A stretch of 64,000 bases of DNA from Haliclona indistincta (GCA_964017065.1 OZ024787.1:14808453-14872452), one strand, 5' to 3'. Positions 30,267 to 43,440 are shown, counted from the first letter of the stretch. A program made the numbers and translations. The notes: generated by a model from the letters alone, not told the origin.

Positions 30267-32445
30267 AGGTAGAGAGCGAGGAAGGGAGAGAGGGAGGGAG
30301 GTAGAGAGGGAGGGAGAGAGAGAGAGAGGGAGGGAGGAAGGGAGAGAGGAGAGAGGGAAGAAGGAAGGGAGAGAGGGAGGTAGGGAGGAAGAGAGAGAGG
30401 GAGGAAGGTAGAGAGGGAGGAAGGTTGAGAGGGAGGGAGAGAGGGAGAGAGGAAGGGAGGGAGGGAGAAATGAGGTTACTATACCACTAGTAGTGGTGAG
30501 GGAGTACCTGTCTGTCCATCTAGTGACTTCAGCTGGTAGGTATCAATCAGCTCATCATTGATAGCTCTGAGGGACACACACACTGTTAGACATCTCTAGT
30601 AACCATAGCAACATACCTCAGATCACCAACATAGTGAGTTTGATACGCCATCTTGATACGAGACCTGTAGTAGAGAACAGATAGTAGCCACTGGAAGAGT
30701 GTGCACTAAGCAGTGTCTAGCTGCCTCACAGAGGGTCACTGGTAGAGCCAGGACACCTGTGCACTAAGCAGTGTCTAGCTGCCTCACAGAGGGTCACTGG
30801 AAGAGCCAGGACACCTGTGCACTAAGCAGTGTCTAGCTGCCTCACAGAGGGTCACTGGCAGAGCCAGGACACCTGTGCCTAAGCAGTGTCTAGCTGAGGG
30901 TCACTAGTAGTTGAGCCAGGCCATGTCTAGCTTCCTACCTGCTAGCCATGTGTATAAATGCTGTTGATCCCACAATGTGTGATGCTGTCTCAAAGCCAGC
31001 ATTACCTGCAGCAGTAACCATTAGTGAGTATACCATCATCATCACACTATCTCACCTCGTCCTATGATAAGCACTGTCTTACCCTCATAGTCATCTGGAT
31101 CAATGGATACATCCTCATATCCCTGCACATTGTATATACAATCATAGTGTGTTGCAGCAGCAATCACACACACCTTCCCACACAGTGAAACTAGACTAAC
31201 AAGGAATGAGGAAGAGGCCATGGACACTGACCACATTATAAACAATACGACTTTCATAGGAACAAGATCATCTAACCAACTTGGCACTAGGTAGCCTAGT
31301 CATGTTTTTTGGAAACTAATTTACTGGATCAATGTTTCTAAACCAACTACAATATCACATTCAGTTTCAAAATTAATCTGACACTTTGCAGATTGGTCTG
31401 AAAATGCTATTTTGTTGAAATGACAAATGCACCGACTCACGTGGGCTAGCTCAACTCCATCAAATTTAGGAATATTAGGCACCCATAGACCAGTGCTGTA
31501 GGATCATGTGATAGTCAGGTGATAGTCATTTGACCTAGCGCACCTTATTATGAGTACAGTGCAATGATGGGTTGACCCAGTCTGGTCCGTCAAGATGAAT
31601 CGGTTGGATTGACGATCAATACTAGTTATGTTCGTATCCAGCTGGACATTGAGATTCAACTGAGATGCATAATCATTGAGATACTGGACCTAGAGAGAGA
31701 GAGGGAGGGAGGGAGGGAAGATAAAGGAGTGAGGGAGGGAAGAAGGAGGGAGAGAGAGAGAGGGAAGAAGGAGGGAGAGAGAGAGAGGGAGGGAAGAAGG
31801 AGGGAGAGAGAGAGAGAGAGAGGGAGGGAAGAAGGAGGGAGGGAAGAAGGAGGGAGAGGGAGGGAGAGAGAGAGAAGAGAGAGGGAGGGTGAAGGAGTGA
31901 GGGAGAGAAGGAGGGAGAGGAACAAATTATGGTGTATCATACATATGCGTCAGCAGGAGGGAAGTATTTCTTGGTATAGTGCTTTAGATACAGTGATGGC
32001 TGATCACTGATCAAGCTGTTCCAGTCATGACGGAAGTTGAATTCATCATTACTAGATCCTGCAGTACAGCAACATGATGTCAGCTAGTAGCGTGATGGAG
32101 GAGTACCTGTGTGCCGCTTGTTGATAGAGATCAATGTGCGATGGCGAGGATAGTGAGTGAAGAAGGAGCCTGCAGAGAGCGAGCAGCTATCTACCAACAC
32201 CAGTACTCTGGCTAACCTATGGTGGAGTTCTTGTCGAATATAACATAGTCTCTACGAGCAGACTGTAGGAAATATCCCATCTGCAGTCCTGCAGCACCAG
32301 AAGGGAGGAGGTGATCATCATCATGATCATGGTGGTCTACCTTACCTCCTGGCCCAGCACCTATCACACAGTACTGGTGATCCCCTGCCAGTACCGCACC
32401 ACACACACCAACCAGGACAGCAACTACTCTTACAGCCCAATTCAT
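24727..32445 (-). CDS. FOXRED2: FOXRED2 (ERFAD), ER FAD-dependent oxidoreductase
   Basis: Twenty-three exons, first 32445-32346, last 24794-24727, total 1848 nt, 615 residues. A signal peptide ([20 protein letters not shown]) precedes the FAD-binding GAGPG motif; then [58 protein letters not shown] with [13 protein letters not shown] (NAD(P)-binding), [66 protein letters not shown] and [13 protein letters not shown]. The human protein binds FAD and assists ER-associated degradation. Here the C-terminus is GLMYR, without a KDEL-like signal. The intron between exons 18 and 19 (28288-25568) holds satellite and transposons. A broken copy of exons 1-11 lies at 38.26-43.54 kb. Confidence 0.92.
25212..25340. 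repeat. GT/CA microsatellite after FOXRED2 exon 20
   Basis: A GT tract with ATGT and CTGT interruptions; on the gene strand it is CA repeats starting just after the exon 20 donor (exon ends at 25344). Confidence 0.9.
25995..26345 (+). pseudogene. Relic of a repeated charged peptide ([12 protein letters not shown] type)
   Basis: Repeats of about 66-75 bp encode [18 protein letters not shown] and [20 protein letters not shown]; earlier copies (26030-26190) are frameshifted. Arg/Glu repeats of the type RRAAETxEQRExRL are common in invertebrate proteins linked to Helitron or PIF1-helicase genes, so this is probably a decayed piece of such a gene. Confidence 0.45.
26508..26585. repeat. Perfect 78-bp palindrome
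   Basis: Two 39-bp arms meet with no spacer at GATATC (centre 26546/26547). The arms contain TGTACGCGCGCACGTAGAT. Checked base by base: pairing is complete from 26508 to 26585 and fails at the next base. Confidence 0.97.
26600..26672 (+). ncRNA. tRNA-like pseudogene or SINE head
   Basis: TGGCTTAGTGG (box A) and GGTTCGATTC (box B) lie 40 bp apart, with an anticodon-loop-like TTGTAAT (GTA). Stems pair badly and a T-run follows. It is more likely a Pol III promoter relic of a SINE than a working tRNA. Confidence 0.45.
27396..27972. mobile_element. 577-bp MITE with perfect 41-bp inverted ends
   Basis: Ends CATAGATATTATATTGCCTA... are mirrored exactly through GGACTGGGATTGGACACTAG. Seven-base direct repeats CTACTAG flank it (27389-27395, 27973-27979) and the satellite continues on both sides, so the insertion is clean. 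The subterminal CACTCCGCGTTGCGC is also mirrored. No coding frame. Confidence 0.9.
29757..30477. repeat. Purine-rich (GGGA/GA) tract in FOXRED2 intron 10
   Basis: About 720 bp of GAGA, GGGA and GGAA on plus, i.e. CT/CCCT on the gene strand, ending at the exon 11 acceptor (exon starts at 29752). The 246-residue Arg/Glu/Gly frame across it is a repeat artefact. Confidence 0.95.
30700..30925. repeat. 58-bp satellite, about 3 copies, FOXRED2 intron 8
   Basis: Unit GTGCACTAAGCAGTGTCTAG plus CTGCCTCACAGAGGGTCACT plus GG(T/A/C)AGAGCCAGGACACC. The duplicated FOXRED2 segment carries about 10 copies of the same unit at the same place. Confidence 0.95.
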
Positions 32446-32559
32446 GGCTACATGCAGCTTTCGTTCAGAACAGCCGAGCTTTGCTTTATGCATATGCCGA
32501 CGGCATATGCGCACCTTTAACCACGCCCTAGTAAGCTTAGTCTAGGCGGATGTGGTTAA

Positions 32560-33162
32560 GGTGGCGGTATACCGTTACGCGAATAATGACATTCACGACA
32601 TTAGTAATGATATTCATGTTCCCTAACGATCAACGGCGCTTTGAAGTAATGGATGCTGCCACCATTCGCCAAAAATAACACTACGGGTGCATTTGATTGA
32701 TGCAATGAAGACCGGCGCATCTTCTACAGTAGCAAACGGAGGGCCAGACGAAGAGATTTTTTGAATATCGACTCGTATTGCAGTTTTATGCTCGAGAACA
32801 CGCAGTTGTTGGTTCAGCTCAGGGGCTTATTTTGCGGTATTTTGCAATTTTAGAAAAAATCAAAGAATCTGTCAGGAAAATCTCTTCGTCTGGCCCTCGG
32901 GAAAACTGTTTAAAGCATCGTGAATACTGTTTTACCTTGCTTGAAGACTCCCGTGGAGAGATTTTTGGCGAATGGATCATCGATCTTGATGGGCGGTGTA
33001 TCTGGCGATGGTACGAGGTGCGTTCAAAATACTTGCAAAACAGCTTTGTTTACCTATCTTCTCGACATGTAGCTGGTTTTTGGCGATTACTTTTGTCTTC
33101 TAGCTGGATAGCGAGCTGTTTTCGAAACCACTGTAGCCACGCCCAGACGGTATACCGCCACC
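32560..33162. mobile_element. 603-bp TTAA-flanked MITE
   Basis: Perfect 16-bp ends GGTGGCGGTATACCGT are flanked by TTAA on both sides (32556-32559, 33163-33166), the target duplication of piggyBac/Kolobok-type transposons. Inside, GGCCAGACGAAGAGATTTT (32740s) is mirrored near 32880-32898, forming an inner stem. A 133-codon frame crosses it but has no recognised domain. Confidence 0.85.
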
Positions 33163-33224
33163 TTAATGCTCGATCATGAATAAAGCTGTGTTAGTTGGAA
33201 AGGCTATGGACTCGGCCATAGATT

Positions 33225-33335
33225 CTTGTACAGCAGAGTTCAACTTTGTGAACGAGCCATCCAATGACCAGTTGTGTCCTGTCTGCATGGAGCCGATGAT
33301 GCAGCCGTTCCTTACGGACTGCGGCCATTACCTGA
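33225..33335 (+). pseudogene. RING-finger fragment of a TRAF-like gene
   Basis: Almost the same bases as the start of the TRAF gene at 47418: codes FNFVNEPSNDQLCPVCMEPM then QPFLTDCGHYL and stops matching after the RING His (C20, C23, C35, H37 equivalents). The last four zinc ligands are lost because the sequence switches at 33336 into the end of a gene on the opposite strand. Confidence 0.85.
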
Positions 33336-34447
33336 TGTCTCCCTCCTGGAACTCCAATGGAGGGTTGGGAATGTACTCGTGGACATTAGGAGAACCGGTT
33401 TCATTGAGGACGAGTAGGCTCCTCCCTGTTCTAAAGTATTCGTTGCTTATTCCTCTGCGCCAAATCTGAATTTGTGAAAAGTCGCTCTTGTCTCTGTTTA
33501 TGTCACTAGCTCCCACTATCCACTTGGTGATGGATCCATTACAGGTGAAGGTGATGTCTGGAAAGAGACGCTGTTCTTTCTCCATTGTTACCACATTGTG
33601 AAAGTTTAGCTCAGCAGTGATCTCTCTCAATTGAAATGGGGTAAGGAAGTTATTAGCACAATTCCCAGTATCTGCAACACAGCACCACAGTAACAGGATT
33701 ATTGTACGTAATCACTCCATTGTCTTACCTATGATCGGTGATAGCAGTAGTAGCTCGTTTGTTCTTCTTATAGTTTGCTGCAGAGCTATTGTCAGCGGAC
33801 TATTATCAGTAGGCAGTTGATAGCTATCAGAAGCACTGTTATTTCTAGTGTAATAGAGACTAACTACACTCTCTTCACTTTGTGGCTGGTACACTCCCAA
33901 CACATCTCCACTTTGGAACGACATGGGAGTGGTCAGAATGTACTGAAGCACTCCATTAGAACTGAAGTCTCCTGGATTCAGTCTGATCTCCTTACTGGCT
34001 TGCCTCGTGAACTGATCAGTGCCCATGATATTTCTCCATATCTGTATCTCAGGATATGGGCTTTTCATGTCACTAGTCCATCTGATGTCAGCTCCCAGCA
34101 GCACTCCAGTGATGCTACCACTACAGGTGAAGTTCTTGCTGGGGAAGAGTCTAAACTCAGTATCTAAGCTGTCTATCAATTCTCTGTCATTGTTGATGAG
34201 CTCTGCATTTTTCCTGAGTATGTCCAGCTGCATGAATCCACTGGTACAACTGCTCACAGTGTCTTTGGGAGGGAGTGGGGGGAGGGAGGGAGAACTAAGC
34301 AATCTGAACAGTCTTGCACCATGCATAATTAAAACAAAGTGCTGTGAGTGAATTGCGACATGCTGCTTACCTCAGTGGAAGAGCCATAAAAAAGATTGAC
34401 AAACAGCACAGTACTGCAGCAAGAGTAGCACCGGTACCACAGCCCAT
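33336..34447 (-). CDS. Secreted ectodomain protein with two repeat domains, 3'-truncated
   Basis: Exons 34447-34371, 34294-33729 and 33671 down to the 33336 breakpoint. A signal peptide (MGCGTGATLAAVLCCLSIFF) is followed by a domain with FRLFPSKNFTCSGSITGVLL, PEIQIWRN, VLQYILTTPMSFQSGDVLGV and LYYTRN, then a second copy (RLFPDITFTCNGSITKWIVG, QIQIWRRG, VHEYIPNPPLEFQEGDI). Two Cys-containing beta-rich domains are likely. I know similar uncharacterised surface proteins from sponges but no named family. The gene is cut in its second domain by the RING fragment, so the C-terminus (perhaps a membrane anchor) is missing. Confidence 0.6.
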
Positions 34448-35190
34448 AATGTACTGATGCGACCAAGCCAAATCTACACAAGCAGCAACTAACAGAAGCC
34501 TGCATTATATGGCTGTGCATGCTATTTAATTAAATTATTGCAAAAATTCAAAGACAGTACTGAATTATTAATTTCCTCTACTTATTGATCGCTCAAGCCC
34601 AAAATAGGTGATTCACAAAATATTGTGTGCTGTCTGGAGAATTTAGCAAATACAGTGTTTATTGATAACATAAACTAGTCTCAACACTTGAGATACGATA
34701 GTAAAGATGGATGGAAGATGTATGCAGACCATAGTGTCAAGCTGGTCTAATACCCAGTGTGGGAAAGGGCGGTGCAACAAGTAGTTATTATAGTGAATAA
34801 TTGTGACTTGAATTCAGTACAGACTAATTCACACATGGCCTCTGCCTGCCACATTTCCGTCTAACAAGACATCATGTGCTCACGATTATCATAATGATAA
34901 TTATGTACGTGATCGTCACAGAGAAGTTATTGCAATTGTCAGACATTCGAATAAAGATTGCTTATACGAAAAAAGTAAACCTCTATTAAAGGACAGAATC
35001 TGCTAATTTAATACACAGTTTCTGGGACATCTTCTGTGTGTAAATGTACGTGCACTGTACCTCGGTGGACTCGTGGATTCCCGGGGAGGAATAAAATGAT
35101 AGTAGATCGAGAGATTGAGTGGAAATGGGTATAAGTGAGTAAAGGATTTCGATTATTACAAAATTTGAATCCTTCAAAAATATTTACAAT
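34448..35190. other. AT-rich intergenic stretch
   Basis: No coding segment recognised. Near 35056-35110 there is a degenerate copy of an exon edge seen at 36700-36740 (ACCT(C/T)GGTGGACTC then GAATAAAA), suggesting an old duplication. Confidence 0.4.
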
Positions 35191-35202
35191 ACAAAATGAA
35201 CA

Positions 35203-36316
35203 GATTTCACGAAACCCTCGGCGTGTTGCACATTGTTGAGTTAGCTCCTTAGTTATGGTTTGCAGAAGGAGCTTTGCAGCTAAAGCCAACCTGCTTGCTA
35301 TTGAAACTGCACTGCTAACCAGAAGACAGCAAAGTGCTGACCACAATCGAGACAAGGTGTGTCAAGTGGGCGTGACCGTGAACACGAGTAGCTTGGTAGC
35401 CATTGCTCTTGGCTTTGATAGGCTTTTTCTTGAGATGTCTACCACCCCCAGAGCTGTCCTAAGGTTTATATGGAATCTACAAGTACCTAGGTAGCCAAAT
35501 ATGGGCGCTTTTGCCGTCAGAGAGGTCAAAGACGGCCGTCAAGGTGAGCCAGCCATAACTCGAGAACGAAAGCACTTTAGCAAAATCCACGAGTCACATT
35601 GCAAGCCATTGTTGTGCTAAGCCTGTTCATACCTTTACCGAGTTTCAGAAGTGAGCGATGGTCTCTGCAGCTCATTGGACAGAATGAATGAACGAACGAA
35701 CGAATGAACAGACTTCACGAAACCCTCGGCGTGTTGCACATTGTAGAGTTAGCTCCTTAGTTTTGGTTTGCAGAAGGAGCTTTGCAGCTAAAGCCAACCT
35801 GTTAGCTATTGAAACTGCACTGCTAACCAGAAGACAGCAAAGTGCTGACCACAACCGAGACAAGGTGTGTCAAGTGGGCGTGACCGTGAACACTCAGTAG
35901 GTAGCCATTGCTCTTGGCTTTGATAAGCTTTTTCTTGAGATGTCTACGCACCCCCAGAGCTGTCCTGCTGTTTAGATGGAATCTACAAGTACCTAGGTAG
36001 TCAACTATGGGCGCGTTTGTTGTCAGAGAAGTCTAAGATGGCCGTCAGGTCATGCAAGGTGAGCCAGCCATACATAACTCGAGAACGAAAGCATTTTAGC
36101 ATAATCCACGAGTCACATTGCAAGCCATGGTCATGCTTAGCCTGTTCATACCTTAGTTGACGCGTAGAAGCGATCGCTGATCTCTGTAGCAGAAGAGACA
36201 GACAGACAGACAGACCGACCGAACGACAAAGCAAGTACCGTAACCCTCGCGCATGCGCCGAGGGTTAATGACAAAGCAAGTACCGTAACCCTCGCGCATA
36301 TGCGCCGAGGGTTAAT
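35203..36316. repeat. Two direct copies of a ~500-bp element
   Basis: Copies at about 35203-35683 and 35708-36190 start at CACGAAACCCTCGGCGTGTT and share TTGCACATTGT, GCTTTGCAGCTAAAGCCAAC, GACAAGGTGTGTCAAGTGGG and CTCGAGAACGAAAGCA. The second ends near a CAGA repeat and two copies of GTAACCCTCGCGCAT(G/A)TGCG-type hairpins closing with CCGAGGGTTAA, which mirrors the starting AACCCTCGG. Probably one non-autonomous element family arranged in tandem. Confidence 0.7.
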
Positions 36317-36389
36317 AAATATATTTCACTAGTCTAGAGATTTCATGTAAAAAATTATTGAGTCATTAAAAATAATTTTATAAGTTTTT

Positions 36390-37980
<1,591 letters not shown>

Positions 37981-38329
37981 CTATTGAACAGCAGAAATAG
38001 CACATGATTAGTAGCACACGATTTATAATAATTTATTAATCACACCTCTCTGTATTGCTGTACTTTTCTCTGATTTCTCTGATTTCTCTGTGCGTGTGTG
38101 TGTGCATGGTATTGTTGTCCAGACCAGTGAATGAACATTTTCTTTGTCTGCAGTTAACTGGCTCCAGTCACGTATTCTTCACTTTATTCAACCAGGTGCT
38201 CACACTCAGAATGGGGTCCGTGCAATTTCCTCTTTGTCTCGAAGACATGTGTTTATCAGGTACACCTTACCATCAGCTCCCTTGCTTAATGTGACAGACT
38301 CATCATCATCACCACCCATACCCTCTGGA

Positions 38330-38703
38330 AAGAAGAAGGAAGGGAGAGAGGGAGGGAGGATGGAAGGAAGGAAGGAAGGAAGGAAGGAAGGAAGGAAGGG
38401 AGAGAGGGAGGGAGGGAGGGAGGGAGGGAGGGAGGGAGGGAGGGAGAGAGGGAGGGAGAGAGGGAGGGAGGGAGAAAGAGAGAGAGGGAGAATGGAAGGA
38501 AGGAAGGGAGAGAGGAAGAGAGGGAGGGAGAGAGGGAGGGAGGAGAAGGAAGGAAGGGAGAGAGGAAGGGAGAGAGGGAGGGAGGTAGAGAGGGAGGGAA
38601 GTAGAGAGAGAGAGAGAAAGGGAGGGAGGGAGGGAGAGAGGGAGGGAGGGAGAAAGGGAGGGAGGGAGAGAGGGAGGGAGGAAGGGAGAAAGGGAGGGAG
38701 AGA
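38330..38703. repeat. Purine tract in the FOXRED2 duplicate
   Basis: Counterpart of 29757-30477, about half as long, with a GGAA block. Shows length turnover since the duplication. Confidence 0.9.
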
Positions 38704-38924
38704 TGAGGTTGCTATACCACTAGTAGTGGAGTACCTGTCTGTCCATCTAGTGACTTCAGTTGGTAGGTATCAATCAGTTCATCATTGATAGCTCTGAGGG
38801 ACACACACACTGTTACACATCTCTAGTAACCATAGCAACATACCTCAGATCACCAACATAGTGAGTTTGATACGCCATCTTGATACGAGACCTGTAGTAG
38901 AGAACAGATGGTAGCCACTGGAAG

Positions 38925-39540
38925 TGTGTGCACCATAGCTGCCTCACAGAGGGTCACTGGTAGAGCCAGGACACCCGTGCACTAAGCAGTGTCTAGCTGC
39001 CTCACAGAGGGTCACTGGTAGAGCCAGGACACCCGTGCACTAAGCAGTGTCTAGCTGCCTCACAGAGGGTCACTGGTAGAGCCAGGACACCCGTGCACTA
39101 AGCAGTGTCTAGCTGCCTCACAGAGGGTCACTGGTAGAGCCAGGACACCCGTGCACTAAGCAGTGTCTAGCTGCCTCACAGAGGGTCACTGGTAGAGCCA
39201 GGACACCCGTGCACTAAGCAGTGTCTAGCTGCCTCACAGAGGGTCACTGGTAGAGCCAGGACACCCGTGCACTAAGCAGTGTCTAGCTGCCTCACAGAGG
39301 GTCACTGGTAGAGCCAGGACACCCGTGCACTAAGCAGTGTCTAGCTGCCTCACAGAGGGTCACTGGTAGAGCCAGGACACCCGTGCACTAAGCAGTGTCT
39401 AGCTGCCTCACAGAGGGTCACTGGTAGAGCCAGGACACCCGTGCACTAAGCAGTGTCTAGCTGCCTCACAGAGGGTCACTGGTAGAGCCAGGACACCTGT
39501 GCCTAAGCAGTGTCTAGCTGAGGGTCACTGGTAGCTGAGC
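38925..39540. repeat. 58-bp satellite, about 10 copies, in the FOXRED2 duplicate
   Basis: Same unit as 30700-30925, now near-identical copies in tandem (period 58 bp measured at 38941 and 38999). Confidence 0.95.
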
Positions 39541-40785
39541 CAGGCAATGTCTAGTTTCCTAACCTGCTAGCCATGTGTATAAAAGCTGTTGATCCCACAA
39601 TGTGTGAAGCTGTCTCAAAGCCAGCATTACCTGCAGCAGCAACCATTAGTAAGTATACCATCATCATCACACTATCTCACCTCGTCCTATGATAAGTACT
39701 GTCTTACCCTCAAAGTCATCTGGATCAATGGATACATCCTCATATCCCTGCACATTGTATATACAATCATAGTGTGTTGCAGCAGCAATCACATACTCTT
39801 TCCCACACAGTGCCTAGTCATGTTGTTTGGAAACTAATTTACTGGATCAATGTTTCTAAACCAACTACAATATCACATTCAGTTTCAAAGTCAATACTGA
39901 TGCTTTGCAGATTGGTCTGAAAATGCTATTTTGTTGAAGTGACAAATGCACCGACTCACGTGGGCTAGCTCAACTCCAAAAAATTTAGGAATATTAGGCA
40001 CCCATAGACCAGTGCTGTAGGATCATGTGATAGTCAGGTGATAGTCAGGTGACCTAACGCACCTTATTATGAGTACAGTGCAATGATGGGTTGACCCAGT
40101 CTGGTCAGTCAAGATGAATCGGTTGGACTGACGATCAATACTAGTTATGTTAGTATCCAGCTGGACATTGAGATTCAACTGAGATGCATAATCATTGAGA
40201 TACTGGACCTAGAGAGAGGGAGGGAGGGAGGGAGAGAAGAGAGAGGGAGGGAAGAGAGAGGGAGGGAAGAGAGAGGGAGGGAAGGTGAAAGAGTAAGCTT
40301 AAGGGAGAGAAGGAGGGAGAGAGGAATGTGTGTATATATATATGAGAGAGACAGTGCATGTGTGGTGTATCATACATATGTGTCCGCAGGAGGGAAGTAT
40401 TTCTTGGTATAGTGCTTCAGGTACAGTGATGGCTGATCACTGATCAAGCTGTTCCAGTCATGGCGGAAGTTGAATTCCTCATTACTAGATCCTGCAGTAC
40501 AGCAACATGATGTCAGCTAGTAGCGTGATGGAGGAGTACCTGTGTGCCGCTTGTTGATAGAGATCAATGTACGATGGCGAGGATAGTGAGTGAAGAAGGA
40601 GCCTGCAGAGAGCGAGTGAGCAGCTATCAGCAGTACTCTGGCTAACCTATGGTGGAGTTCTTGTCGAATATAATATAGTCTCTACGAGCAGACTGTAGGA
40701 AATATCCCATCTGCAGTCCTGCAGCACCAGAAGGGAGGTGATCATCATGGTGGTCTACCTTACCTCCTGGCCCAGCACCTATCAC

Positions 40786-43440
40786 TAGCGATGCCAGGAA
40801 ATTTTTTTTTTGCATTTAAATGGGTACTTAAAATTTTCCAAAAATTCTACAATTGTTGTTTTATATCATTCACCAAAAAGTAAGTCGTTAGCTGCAACCA
40901 ATCCTGAGATATTAAATTTTAAAATAAGGCAAACAGCCAATAGTTTGTGCACCACTTCACTGTACACCTTGTTATGTAATGTTTATACATGACTAGTGAT
41001 GTCATTAATTAGTGGTTTGAGTTCAAGAAAACACATTAATTACAATATAAAATATTATAGCTGGCAAGTTTGGTGATGCATTTATCCCAAGATTCTCTTT
41101 CTCTGTCCATTTCATTGATCTGGGCTGTGGACTCAGCAATCTTAAAATCACGTCTTTTGATCCTCTGTCATTAATTAGTCGTTTGAGCCACTAAAGAGAT
41201 GCTGGAGTTAGCAGTTAACTCTTCAGTCTTTGCTCTTTCCTTTGCTAGCACACTGTCTTCCGAGTCAGTAACAGGCTCTGGAATGGTATGCCTGCGCTCT
41301 CCTAATAAAACCTCAATATATTCTCTTTTCTTGTTTCGCAATAGTAAACTTCTCCTCTTTTCTAGCCTACCAACCATAACTTTAAAACTTTCAAATGAGA
41401 CTGTAAACGATTCATCACACACTGCTCTCATCAACTCATAGAAGTCTCTCCAAGGAGTACCCCTAGACTTTCGTACCTGGCAGAGCTCATACACTGCACC
41501 CTTCTTAATGTTCGTTATCTTCATCACTTGGCTTGCGGAATAAAACTGGTTGATAGAGAGACCCAGCTTCTTGCAGTGATCCCCAGCGTATCTTTCTGCC
41601 CTACTAGCTGTTGCCATTTCGGCTCCTACCATATACATGTGTAAAAAAACAACAAATTTGAATATTGCGTTTCCGCATTTTTCCGTTAAAAATAACACTA
41701 GTTCTAAACTGGTAGTATGTATAGTTCTACATGCTAAATTAATATTTGGCTGTTATCTTCTTGTACCAACAACAGATCAGCCTAAACACAATTTTATTTG
41801 AGTTCAACAAGCAAGTACCACAAAAAGAATGCCAGAATCGAAATCAGCATGACAAAATAACCCTAAAACCAACTAACCTTGCTGTTTGAAGCGTTCGTTG
41901 TAGAGAAATTGAAAAGAATACCTCGGTGCCGCGTGCCTCCAATGCAAGCTTTACAAACAATTAGCACACTGATTTTCAATATTAATTTGTATTACGAGTA
42001 ATTAGAAGCAAGCTTTCGACGTTCAATAGAGACATTTAGATTTACACGTTTACCGTCATACGTGTAACTTGTAACGCTTAACGTGCAGATGATCACGTGA
42101 GCATCGCCACACGTTCGAGTACGCGTCAATTCCCCCGTTCTGAACGTGTAGCACCCCGTCTACAGGTTGGCCGTTTCCCTGTAGAATGTGTAGATCCTGT
42201 TGCTCGAGATGATGTCAGCTCCACGTTTGTTATAGTTAAGCATGTACCTCGGTGCCTGCTCTACATGTTGGACTATTTAAAATCTAGATATGCGCTGTCT
42301 GTCATCTGCAGCGCTCGTCTGAACACGAGCAACCGTAGATTCACTTGCCACTTGCACTGCTGGAAGCTCATCTGGGGCAACAAACTTGTTCAGGCAGTTG
42401 GTTTTAGCATATAAAAGCCATGTCTTGGTGCAAAACCTGGATTCTGATCGCTCTTTGTCTTCCTGCGTAGCCGTCTAACCAGAAGTATTTTGAGGCGTTT
42501 GTAAAATCTAAATCACCTACGGAATTTACCTGTAACGCATAACGCGAGTTACAGGTTACACGTTACACGTAACATGGATCTAAAGGTCTCTAATATCTCG
42601 AGAACTACTCGGTCTAATAACACAGAACAAAGATTGCTAAAAAGCGCTGGGCTTGTATCTCAAAGTATGAGCACATTTGTGACCGCGTCTAGGAAAACCG
42701 ACCAAATCGCGCAAATCATCGAACTAAGATATTAGCGTTTTAGTACGCTCGACTGAATTTTGTGGGAAATCGAGTTATGTGGTCTGGAGGATAGTTCCAT
42801 CATTCCTGCATGTTCTCGAGGTAGTCCCGTGTCCCAGAACGCTCTAGTTGTTCTGTACGAAGCGTTTGTTTAGCACTACCAAGTTTCTGTTCGCCCGTAT
42901 ACCAATGCAATAATTTTGTTGTCACGCGCTCACCATGGCAACGCTAGGCTGACAGCACGAGCGCTTGCTAAGCAAGAGCAGGCTTTGTTCGTGACACTGT
43001 ACCTTGTTTAGTCATCTCTAGACTTCTATGAAGCAGGATGGAAAGAGATACAACGACAAATCCAACGCTAGCCATTGTTTCAGACGTTTCTTTTCGTTGG
43101 TGGGCGTGGTCACGTTGTATTCAAATTTACGTATACGGAATATTAGAGCGAATATACGGAAGTTAATTTTCGAACTAAAAATTAAATTTTCACAATACAA
43201 TACTTTACCAATAGCGCTCGCGTTTGGCATTATATCTTAGCGACGGAATGCGCGATCTAGACGCTTCAAGAACTGCTGTACTCGCCAAGGATAGTGGAAT
43301 CTAATGGTGCCAATAACTCGATTTTTATAATTTGCGCGATTTGGTCGGTTTTCCCAGAGACGGTCACATTTGTTTCTTATGAAAGAAAAGACTCTTCGCT
43401 GTAAGTCTTTTATTGTTTGCATTAGTATCTGGCATCGCTA
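40786..43440. mobile_element. 2.66-kb DNA transposon with 12-bp inverted ends
   Basis: Ends TAGCGATGCCAG and CTGGCATCGCTA are perfect inverted repeats; CTATCAC is duplicated on both sides (40779-40785, 43441-43447). The intact target is visible in the first FOXRED2 copy (CACCTATCACACAG), proving the insertion. The end sequence and near-8-bp duplication suggest hAT-like. Internally, CCGACCAAATCGCGCAAAT near 42698 is mirrored near 43320-43360. No transposase recognised; one 148-codon gene is present. Confidence 0.85.
41171..41617 (-). CDS. Unrecognised 148-residue protein inside the transposon
   Basis: Starts MATASRAERYAGDHCKKLGL and ends before 41171. The middle is charged and helical (KKGAVYELCQVRKSRGTPWR, MVGRLEKRRSLLLRNKKREY) and the tail acidic. 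Upstream in-frame ATGs to 41698 exist. It may be an element-encoded accessory DNA-binding protein or a captured host exon. The only clear gene in the element. Confidence 0.5.
   Translation of the reverse strand: MATASRAERYAGDHCKKLGLSINQFYSASQVMKITNIKKGAVYELCQVRKSRGTPWRDFYELMRAVCDESFTVSFESFKVMVGRLEKRRSLLLRNKKREYIEVLLGERRHTIPEPVTDSEDSVLAKERAKTEELTANSSISLVAQTTN

Noticed and set aside
29671..30411. Long Arg/Glu/Gly frame of 246 codons
   Set aside because: It is a purine microsatellite in a FOXRED2 intron; frames stay open because GA-rich repeats lack stops.
32778..33179. 133-codon frame in the TTAA element as a transposase
   Set aside because: Too short and without DDE-like spacing or recognised motif; it also crosses the element's right end.
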